NCBI GenBank assembly: GCA_030617565.1
Contig: JAUWVE010000041.1
Span: 1-10,879 of the forward strand
Length of the DNA: 10,879 nucleotides
From: Gammaproteobacteria bacterium
Lineage (GTDB): Bacteria > Pseudomonadota > Gammaproteobacteria > BMS3Bbin11
Direction of reading: 5' to 3'
The notes beneath the pieces were generated by a model that was given only the letters and a program-made list of their open reading frames with translations, did not search any database and was not told the DNA's origin. Numbering within the stretch: position 1 is the stretch's first letter; each line of letters opens with the position of its first letter. The position numbers and the translations under genes are program-made. This document shows, piece by piece, positions 5,683-10,879 of the stretch.

Positions 5683-7431
5683 TTAATTGCCAAGCGGCTT
5701 AATTGATGCCGGTGCAATGCTGGCGCCAAAGGCCTCGACTATTTTAGTCACTGACGTGTCCGACATTATGGATTCCTCTGCCGCCTGCAGACGTTCTTTT
5801 GTCTGACGCTGTTTTTGCCTGGCGGGAGTCTCTGCCACCGGGTTATCGATCCGCATATTTACCTTGATATTGCCGCCTAGTTTGTTCTGCAAGGCATCAA
5901 TCAGCTCTTTTTCCCTTGCTGATGAATAGATTGCTTCCTGTTCGACATCAATAAGAAGTTCAAGTTTGTTTTCATCCCAAACGGCCGGAGCCATGTGTAG
6001 AGCCAGTTGTTTTGTAAGCCCTGTCACGGAAAGTGATCCGACCAGGTCTGCCCAGTCATTGCCAGCGACAGGGGATTCCTCTTCAGCGGTCGGCTGTTTT
6101 TCTGACGGCGGTGGCGGCTCATTTATCTGATCTGCCTGTACAGGGACATCAGGTTTCAGGCTTTGTGGCGGTGCTGCCGCAGCTTGAGGCTTTGCAGCTG
6201 ATTCAGATTGTGAATAAGCCGTATTAGCCTGCGTGGATGATTGCCGGGCTGCAGGCTGCTGGCCAGCCTTCTGCTGAATTGCTGCAGGCCTTTGCCTGCC
6301 TTGCGTCCGGCCTGCAACAGGATTTGTAGCCACGGCCTGAGCAGACGGACCGGGCTGAAAAGCCAGCATTCTCAGCATTAGCATTTCAAAACCCGTTCTC
6401 GAATCAGGTGCCAGTGGCAGATCCCTCTTACCTGTCAGACAAATCTGATAAAATAGCTGTAATTGTTCTGCACTAAATTTGTTGCTGGTTTTTTCCAGCC
6501 ATTCCCTGTCCAGGCTGCGCTGTTCGATTATAGCCGGAGCCAGTTGAACCAGTGACAGATGATATATGGCACTCAGCATCTCATTCAATACCATCATGAA
6601 ATCCGGACTGCGGTCTGCTGCATCATCTATTGCCTGGAACAAAGCATCCGCGTCGTCATTCGCCAGACTTTCAATCAGTGCATGGATATACTGCAGTTCG
6701 ATACTGCCAAGCATGCTCCTGACATCTTCTCCGAACACTTTTCCCGCACCAAAAGCAATGGCCTGATCCAGCAGGCTAAGCCCGTCTCGCATACTGCCGT
6801 CAGCACTTGTTGCCAGTAAATCTAATGCCGCATCATCACTTTCAATCCTTTCCGTCTCAAGGATGCGGGAAAGTTGTGACTTTATTTCTGAATGATTTAG
6901 TCGCTTAAGGTTAAATTGCAGGCAGCGGGACAAAACTGTAACCGGCAATTGCTGTGGATCTGTGGTGGCAAGCAGAAATTTTACATGCTCCGGTGGTTCT
7001 TCCAGCGTTTTCAGCAATGCATTGAAGCTGCTCCGAGAAAGCATGTGCACTTCATCGATGAGATAAACCTTGTAACGGCCAGTGGAAGGTAAATACTGTA
7101 CGTTATCCAGCAATTCACGCGTATCGTCGACTTTTGTTTTTGACGCTGCATCAACCTCGATCAGATCAATATAGCGGCCTTCGTCGATGGCTATACAGGA
7201 AGCGCATTTACCACATGGGGTAGAACTGATGCCCTGCTCGCAATTCAGCGCCTTGGCCAGAATTCTCGCAATAGTCGTCTTGCCTACACCGCGGGTGCCG
7301 GTGAATAACAGGGCGTGATGCAGGCGGTCGTTATTGAGGGCATGTGACAGGGACTGCAGTATATGCTGCTGACCGACAACATCGCTAAAGCTGCCTGGAC
7401 GCCATTTTCGTGCAAGAACCTTATATGACAT
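5683..7431 (-). CDS. dnaX: DNA polymerase III clamp-loader subunit (tau/gamma), DnaX
   Basis: DnaX is the ATPase of the clamp loader, which opens and loads the beta clamp; the long tau form also ties the loader to the polymerase core and DnaB helicase. From the ATG at 7431 the protein is 582 residues, starting MSYKVLARKWRP as in homologues. A longer in-frame start at 7476 would add 15 atypical residues across an intergenic hairpin and is not favoured. Visible motifs: Walker A GTRGVGKT (45-52), zinc-binding Cys at 64, 73, 76 and 79, Walker B LIDEVHML (124-131), SRC (168-170) with the arginine finger, and sensor 2 GSMRDGLSLLDQ (212-223). A Gln/Ala/Pro-rich linker spans about 362-455, followed by the tau-specific C-terminal domain. 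No A-AAA-AAG slippery heptamer is present near the linker, so gamma by E. coli-type frameshifting is not indicated. ffs lies just upstream. Confidence 0.97.
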   Translation of the reverse strand: MSYKVLARKWRPGSFSDVVGQQHILQSLSHALNNDRLHHALLFTGTRGVGKTTIARILAKALNCEQGISSTPCGKCASCIAIDEGRYIDLIEVDAASKTKVDDTRELLDNVQYLPSTGRYKVYLIDEVHMLSRSSFNALLKTLEEPPEHVKFLLATTDPQQLPVTVLSRCLQFNLKRLNHSEIKSQLSRILETERIESDDAALDLLATSADGSMRDGLSLLDQAIAFGAGKVFGEDVRSMLGSIELQYIHALIESLANDDADALFQAIDDAADRSPDFMMVLNEMLSAIYHLSLVQLAPAIIEQRSLDREWLEKTSNKFSAEQLQLFYQICLTGKRDLPLAPDSRTGFEMLMLRMLAFQPGPSAQAVATNPVAGRTQGRQRPAAIQQKAGQQPAARQSSTQANTAYSQSESAAKPQAAAAPPQSLKPDVPVQADQINEPPPPSEKQPTAEEESPVAGNDWADLVGSLSVTGLTKQLALHMAPAVWDENKLELLIDVEQEAIYSSAREKELIDALQNKLGGNIKVNMRIDNPVAETPARQKQRQTKERLQAAEESIMSDTSVTKIVEAFGASIAPASIKPLGN

Positions 7432-7452
7432 AACACATCCGGGGACGATCCT

Positions 7453-7474
7453 GATGCACTCTGTTAAGAGCATC
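7453..7474. other. Short hairpin between ffs and dnaX
   Basis: GATGC and GCATC arms (7453-7457 and 7470-7474) pair around an inner TCT/AGA stem with a GTTA loop and a two-base AC bulge. It sits between the SRP RNA and the dnaX start on the minus strand. No T-run follows in that direction, so it is not a typical terminator; it may shape the 3' end of the RNA or allow read-through into dnaX. Confidence 0.4.
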
Positions 7475-7491
7475 ATAGAATACTGAATGGT

Positions 7492-7604
7492 GGCGGATCA
7501 GGACAGCCTTGCCCTAACACCCGAATCTGCTGCTGCGGCTGCTTCCTTCCAGATCTGACCGGGTTCACAGCATATCGTCGTTAAGGGGGCCAACCATCAC
7601 CGCC
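7492..7604 (-). ncRNA. ffs: Small signal recognition particle RNA (4.5S RNA)
   Basis: 4.5S RNA binds Ffh to form the bacterial signal recognition particle, which targets nascent inner-membrane proteins. On the minus strand the region contains the highly conserved apical hairpin GGTCAGATCTGG-AAGGAAGCAGCC (about 7537-7560), covering the GGAA tetraloop and the asymmetric loop bound by Ffh. The flanking parts pair as expected: TGGCGG at the 5' end with CCGCCA at the 3' end, and further helices between. The total of about 113 bases fits the gammaproteobacterial small SRP RNA (114 in E. coli). Both ends are estimated from terminal pairing. A possible -10 (TATTAT, 7626-7621) lies upstream, without a good -35. 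The placement directly upstream of dnaX is seen in many gammaproteobacteria. Confidence 0.95.
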
Positions 7605-7636
7605 ATAGAAAGCATTCCAAATAATACGAAAAAATG

Positions 7637-7665
7637 CTGACGTGATTTTAGCGAGAGTTTATGAT
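7637..7665 (+). promoter_or_regulatory. Candidate sigma-70 promoter toward the SDR gene
   Basis: CTGACG (7637-7642, four of six matches to TTGACA) and TATGAT (7660-7665, five of six to TATAAT) are separated by exactly 17 bases. The start would fall near 7672, so the heptamer array at 7690-7724 would be inside the 5' leader of the SDR-family gene. Assigned from consensus match only. Confidence 0.45.
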
Positions 7666-7689
7666 CTGTACCAGTGAAATAGCAAAAAG

Positions 7690-7724
7690 TTTCAAGTTTC
7701 AAGTTTCAAGATCCAAGATCCAAG
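7690..7724. repeat. Heptamer tandem array (NNNCAAG x5)
   Basis: Five heptamers in perfect register: TTTCAAG three times (7690-7710), then ATCCAAG twice (7711-7724). Less regular CTAAA-containing units follow to about 7747, ending ten bases before the next start codon. ATCCAAG is identical to a unit in the array at 2516-2543, and the other units differ by one base (TTTCAAG against TTCCAAG). Unlike that array, this one has no inverted arm. It lies between divergent ffs/dnaX and the SDR-family gene. Confidence 0.9.
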
Positions 7725-7757
7725 ACTAAAAAAACTAAAGGCTAAAGAATTATACCG

Positions 7758-8675
7758 ATGGCAGCAAATAACAGTAAATATATGACCCAACAGGTCTTTA
7801 TCGTCGGGTATGGTGATATCGGCAGGCGTGTGGCTAAGTTATTTGACTCGAAAACCACCACTGTCTCAGGGCTTGCACGGTCTCTGGCCTCGGCGGCACA
7901 GATGAAACTCGATGGTGTCATTGCTTTCCAGGCAGATCTTGATGACCTGCACGGCCTGTCAAATCTGAAGCTGACCAATTCCCTGCTATTTTATTTTGCC
8001 CCGCCGCCAGCGACGGGAACCAACGATACGCGTATGTCGAATTTTTTAACTCACCTGGATGACAGCAATCTGCCGGCGAAAATCATCTATATCAGTACTT
8101 CGGGCGTCTACGGCGACCAGGCCGGACAACGAGTGACTGAAGACACACCGACCAATCCAGGTGCAGATCGTTCACGTCGCCGGCTGGATGCAGAGCAGCA
8201 ACTGACACAGTATGTTGAAAAACGTGCCATTGACCTCGTCATTCTGCGGGTTAGCGGTATCTATGGCCCCGGACGACTGCCGGAAAAGCGAATCCGTGAT
8301 GGGGTACCTGTTTTACATGAGGAACTGGCCCCTAAAACCAACCGCATCCACGCCGACGACCTGGCCAGAATTTGCATAGCCGCCGCAGATTATGGCCTCA
8401 ACGGTGAGATCTATAATGTCAGTGACGGCTGCCACAGCAACATGACCCGATATTTCTTTCAGGTTGCCGATTTCCTGAACTTGCCAAGACCACCAACACT
8501 GGACTGGAAGGAAGCGGAATGTGCTATCAGTAAAGGCATGCTGTCATATTTACGTGAGTCACGCCGGATGGATAACAGAAAAATGCTTAGTGAATTAAGA
8601 ATTAAGCTAAAATATCCAGATCTTAGTACAGGATTGGCACAGATGGTTAGCCTATACCACAGGCCTAATTCTTGA
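7758..8675 (+). CDS. SDR-family NAD(P)-binding protein (YeeZ-like epimerase/dehydratase type)
   Basis: The 305-residue protein is an extended or atypical short-chain dehydrogenase/reductase. It has an N-terminal Rossmann strand and nucleotide-binding loop VFIVGYGDIGRRV (13-25, GYGDIG at 17-22), the strand IIYISTSGVYGD (109-120) typical of epimerase-like members such as E. coli YeeZ, LRVSGIYGPGR near 168-178 and NRIHADDLARI near 195-205, the substrate-side motif of the epimerase family. The classical YxxxK pair is not clear, because the Tyr of GVYGD is not followed by Lys four residues on, so catalytic activity on a sugar nucleotide is not assured. The substrate is unknown. ATG 7758 is used; ATG 7782 (MTQQVFIVG) would also give a complete Rossmann fold, and neither has a good Shine-Dalgarno. 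Its stop codon overlaps the promoter of the next gene. Confidence 0.88.
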   Translation: MAANNSKYMTQQVFIVGYGDIGRRVAKLFDSKTTTVSGLARSLASAAQMKLDGVIAFQADLDDLHGLSNLKLTNSLLFYFAPPPATGTNDTRMSNFLTHLDDSNLPAKIIYISTSGVYGDQAGQRVTEDTPTNPGADRSRRRLDAEQQLTQYVEKRAIDLVILRVSGIYGPGRLPEKRIRDGVPVLHEELAPKTNRIHADDLARICIAAADYGLNGEIYNVSDGCHSNMTRYFFQVADFLNLPRPPTLDWKEAECAISKGMLSYLRESRRMDNRKMLSELRIKLKYPDLSTGLAQMVSLYHRPNS

Positions 8676-8681
8676 TATAAT
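8673..8681 (+). promoter_or_regulatory. Extended -10 promoter for the tusE-like gene
   Basis: TGATATAAT is a perfect extended -10 element (TGn-TATAAT). Its TGA is at the same time the stop codon of the SDR-family gene. No good -35 is seen 16-18 bases upstream, which is common for extended -10 promoters. Transcription would start near 8688, leaving a leader of about 38 bases and giving the next gene its own transcript. Confidence 0.6.
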
Positions 8682-8725
8682 TAGTCAACTATTATTTATT
8701 ACACAAATATTTTGGGGTTTTACCA

Positions 8726-9061
8726 ATGCAAGCAGAAGTAAATGGACAAATTATTGAACTCAGTGAGGCCGGCTGGTTACTAAATCTTGATGAATGGAGT
8801 GAAGACCTGGCTGAAAAGATTGCCGTCAGTGAAAAAGTGCCTGAGCTCACTGAAGAACACTGGGACATCATCAATGAAGCGCGTGAATATTTTACCGAAA
8901 ACGGTAAAGTCGCTGAACCGCGCGCATTTTCAAAGCTTATGAAAAATAAGTATGGTAAAGATCGAAGCGATCAGAAATACATATACTCGCTATTTCCTAC
9001 AGGCCTGATCAAATGTGCCAACAAGATTGCCGGCCTGCCAAGGCCAAAAGGCTGTAGTTAG
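8726..9061 (+). CDS. tusE: TusE/DsrC-family sulfur carrier protein
   Basis: TusE accepts persulfide sulfur from the TusBCD complex and passes it to MnmA for 2-thiolation of tRNA wobble uridine; DsrC homologues carry sulfur in dissimilatory sulfur metabolism. The 111-residue protein matches E. coli TusE (109) throughout: EHWDIINEAREYF (44-56), KYGKDRSDQKYIYSLFPTG (75-93) and the C-terminal arm KIAGLPRPKGCS with the sulfur-carrying Cys 110 as the next-to-last residue. The canonical second DsrC cysteine, 11 residues earlier, is Asn 99, so this is TusE-type; however, a Cys is present at 97, two residues off. No tusBCD or dsr genes are in the window. GGGG about nine bases before ATG 8726 acts as ribosome binding site. 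The gene stands alone between an extended -10 promoter and a terminator. Confidence 0.93.
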   Translation: MQAEVNGQIIELSEAGWLLNLDEWSEDLAEKIAVSEKVPELTEEHWDIINEAREYFTENGKVAEPRAFSKLMKNKYGKDRSDQKYIYSLFPTGLIKCANKIAGLPRPKGCS

Positions 9062-9101
9062 TAAATCAATGTAAAACTAATTAGCCAGAAGTTCTCTGAC
9101 T

Positions 9102-9128
9102 AAAGGCCATCAATCGATGGCCTTTTTT
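9102..9128 (+). terminator. Rho-independent terminator after tusE-like gene
   Basis: A perfect 10-bp stem AAAGGCCATC / GATGGCCTTT (9102-9111 and 9116-9125) with loop AATC runs into a six-base T-tract (9123-9128), 40 bases after the stop codon. This is a textbook intrinsic terminator for the plus strand and ends the tusE transcript before mltF. Confidence 0.93.
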
Positions 9129-9155
9129 ACGCCTAAAAAAGACTTCTACCCTCGA

Positions 9156-9186
9156 TTGCTCATGTGCTAAGTTCTCATATTATAAT
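9156..9186 (+). promoter_or_regulatory. Candidate promoter of mltF
   Basis: A perfect TATAAT lies at 9181-9186 and an overlapping TATTAT at 9178-9183. TTGCTC at 9156-9161 is a weak -35, with 16 bases to the TATTAT form or 19 to the TATAAT form. The position, between the tusE terminator and the mltF start, supports a separate transcript for mltF with a leader of about 40 bases. Confidence 0.5.
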
Positions 9187-9234
9187 TTATATCTACTACT
9201 CAAAGCCCAGGGCCATATCCCTATAAAAGATAGT

Positions 9235-10701
9235 GTGAGCGAATCTAACCAACAAACAAAGCGTTTACGTCGCATTCGAATAATCGGGATTCTGGTTGCT
9301 GTATTATTGTCAATCCCGGTACTCATTTTCGAATTCACCTGGGAGGAAAACCACCTGGAGCGGATCCAGTCAGCGGGAAAACTCAGCGTCATCACATTCA
9401 ATGGACCGACTACATACTATAAAGATGCACAGGGAACGGGTGGTTTTGAGTATGAGCTTGCCAGGGCATTTGCAAACAAACTCGGTGTCGAGTTAGAAAT
9501 AAAGCTTGTGAACCAGTTTGACAAGATTATGCCTGAAGTTAAGGCTGCCCATGTAGATTTAGCTGCAGCGGGTCTGTCAATCAGTGATGCTAGAAAAAAG
9601 CATTTTTCATTCAGCACGCCATACCAGACGATCAAACAACAGGTCGTATTTCGTGGTGGTGGAAAGAAAAGACCGCGTAGGGCCGCCGGGTTAGTTGGAC
9701 GAGATATCATGGTTACTGCAGGCAGTAGTCATGTAGAACGACTGGAAAAATTGAAAGAAAAATATCCTGAGCTCAGTTGGCAGGAAACAGCAGATGAAAC
9801 CCCGGAGAATCTGCTTATACGTGTCTGGGAAAAAGAACTGGATCTGACCGTTGCCGATTCGAACATTGTTGCCGTAGTGCGACAGTTTTATCCTGACCTG
9901 AATATTGCCTTTTCTCTTCCACCTGATGACAAGCTCGCCTGGATGTTTGCACTTTCCAGTGATCATTCACTGCTTGATGCGGCAAATGATTTTCTGAAAG
10001 AAATGAAATCCAGCGGTAAACTGGATCGATTACTCGACCGCTATTATGGCCCTAGCTCAAAATTCAATTATGTTAATACCAAAAAATTCCTGGAACGCAT
10101 AGATCAACTGTTGCCCGAGTATGAGGACATGTTCAGCCGGGCCGGCAAGGAAACAGGCATAGACTGGCGCCTGCTGGCAGCTCAGGCCTATCAGGAGTCG
10201 CACTGGGATGCTGATGCTGTCTCACCAACAGGTGTTCGGGGAATTATGATGCTCACCAATGACACAGCAAAAAGGCTAAAGATTAATGATCGTCGCAACC
10301 CCGAAGAAAGTATTGAAGGCGGATCAAGATACCTGAAAATCTTAATGGACAACCTGCCAGCACGAATTCAGCAGCCTGATCGCTTATGGTTCGCCCTGGC
10401 AGCCTACAATATTGGCGTCGGTCACCTGGAGGATGCGCGCATCCTGACCCAAAAAGCCGGAGACGATCCGGACAGCTGGCTCGATGTTAAAAAATACCTG
10501 CCCCTGTTGGCAAAACCTGAATGGCATAAAAAAACACGCCACGGATATGCTCGAGGTTACGAACCTGTTGCCTACGTCAATCGTGTGCGAGGCTTTTATG
10601 CAATACTCAGCTGGTCTGAAGCACAACAAAAAAAACTTGCTGAAATACAGCGAAAAAAAGCAGCTGAAATTTTCAACAACATCAATTTACCCGCACTGTA
10701 A
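9235..10701 (+). CDS. mltF: Membrane-bound lytic murein transglycosylase F
   Basis: MltF cleaves the MurNAc-GlcNAc bond of peptidoglycan to give 1,6-anhydro ends. The 488-residue protein (518 in E. coli) has an N-terminal hydrophobic segment (about 15-33), a periplasmic-binding-protein-like domain of the SBP_bac_3 type (about 42-272; FEYELARAFANKLGVELEI at 71-89, DLAAAGLSISDARKKHFSFS at 108-127) and a C-terminal SLT goose-lysozyme-like domain (about 290-455). The catalytic Glu is E321 in AYQESHWD. Also present are SPTGVRGIMMLT (330-341), ALAAYNIGVGH (387-397) and HGYARGYE (436-443), all matching E. coli MltF closely. The start is a GTG directly before MSESNQQTKRLRR; no in-frame ATG gives a full membrane segment, and the Shine-Dalgarno is weak (AAAGA). 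The N-terminus lacks a lipobox, so it is an uncleaved anchor or a signal peptide. Confidence 0.96.
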   Translation: MSESNQQTKRLRRIRIIGILVAVLLSIPVLIFEFTWEENHLERIQSAGKLSVITFNGPTTYYKDAQGTGGFEYELARAFANKLGVELEIKLVNQFDKIMPEVKAAHVDLAAAGLSISDARKKHFSFSTPYQTIKQQVVFRGGGKKRPRRAAGLVGRDIMVTAGSSHVERLEKLKEKYPELSWQETADETPENLLIRVWEKELDLTVADSNIVAVVRQFYPDLNIAFSLPPDDKLAWMFALSSDHSLLDAANDFLKEMKSSGKLDRLLDRYYGPSSKFNYVNTKKFLERIDQLLPEYEDMFSRAGKETGIDWRLLAAQAYQESHWDADAVSPTGVRGIMMLTNDTAKRLKINDRRNPEESIEGGSRYLKILMDNLPARIQQPDRLWFALAAYNIGVGHLEDARILTQKAGDDPDSWLDVKKYLPLLAKPEWHKKTRHGYARGYEPVAYVNRVRGFYAILSWSEAQQKKLAEIQRKKAAEIFNNINLPAL

Positions 10702-10725
10702 AGACCACCTTCTACATATCAGTCC

Positions 10726-10777
10726 TGCTATAATTATTGTATCTTTTTAGACTATCTTAATAAAAATGATTCTCAAT
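10726..10777 (+). promoter_or_regulatory. Promoter-like region with weak Fur-box-like site at window end
   Basis: TGCTATAAT at 10726-10734 is a perfect extended -10 element. About 30 bases downstream, AATGATTCTCAAT (10765-10777) matches 10 of the 13 central bases of the Fur consensus, but the flanking bases do not continue the match. The rest of 10702-10879 holds no credible gene and no clear terminator for mltF. The promoter would serve a gene beyond the window; the Fur assignment is weak. Confidence 0.3.
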
Positions 10778-10879
10778 CGGGAACTTTTCTGCAAGCAAAC
10801 TCTCTTACTTGTACAAGGAGCCGATGGAGCAACTGTTATATAGTCCCTGAAGATAACCCCTTTTACCTGTCATCGCAGA

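Noticed and set aside
7432..7476. Longer dnaX start adding MMLLTECIRIVPGCV
   Set aside because: Homologues begin at MSYKVLARKWRP, and the extension crosses the intergenic hairpin downstream of ffs.
10384..10629. Minus-strand frame inside mltF
   Set aside because: It overlaps the highly conserved SLT domain coding sequence and has no ribosome binding site or family resemblance.
10808..10817. CTTGTACAAG palindrome near the right edge
   Set aside because: A single 10-bp palindrome in AT-rich non-coding DNA is expected by chance, and no second copy or promoter context supports it.

Overview
The window looks like chromosomal housekeeping DNA from a gammaproteobacterium. QueG, Orn, RecR, DnaX and MltF closely resemble their enterobacterial counterparts, and the order dnaX-ybaB-recR with the small SRP RNA gene just upstream of dnaX is typical of the group. 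Base composition is moderate and even. I see no integrase, transposase, tRNA, CRISPR array or phage gene, so this is not an obvious accessory island. Genus cannot be read from the sequence.

Layout. Left part (1-2431): the 3' end of queG (+) converges on a two-gene minus-strand unit, orn followed by an unnamed lipoprotein gene. A pair of REP-like palindromes sits at the convergent junction. Middle left (2432-4236): a divergent intergenic region with a heptamer-repeat hairpin, then a Ste24-type M48 membrane protease and a small periplasmic mono-haem cytochrome c on the plus strand. Middle (4250-7604): a minus-strand block read ffs (4.5S RNA) > dnaX > ybaB > recR > a small STAS-like protein. Right (7605-10701): a second divergent intergenic region with a related heptamer array, then plus-strand genes for an SDR-family NAD(P)-binding protein, a TusE/DsrC-family sulfur-relay protein with its own promoter and terminator, and the lytic transglycosylase MltF. 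The last 180 bases hold no gene but have promoter-like elements pointing out of the window.

How the genes fit together: queG acts in tRNA queuosine synthesis, tusE in tRNA thiolation (or a related sulfur-transfer role) and orn in RNA/c-di-GMP turnover. dnaX, ybaB and recR form the usual replication/nucleoid/recombination block. The M48 protease, the lipoprotein, the cytochrome and MltF are envelope proteins.

No novel multi-gene system is evident. The points most worth a second look are: the heptamer (NNNCAAG) arrays, present in both divergent intergenic regions and in one case folded into a perfect 22-bp hairpin; the REP-like palindrome pair with compensatory base changes; the TusE-family protein with a second cysteine displaced by two residues from the DsrC position; and three small conserved-looking proteins without established roles.
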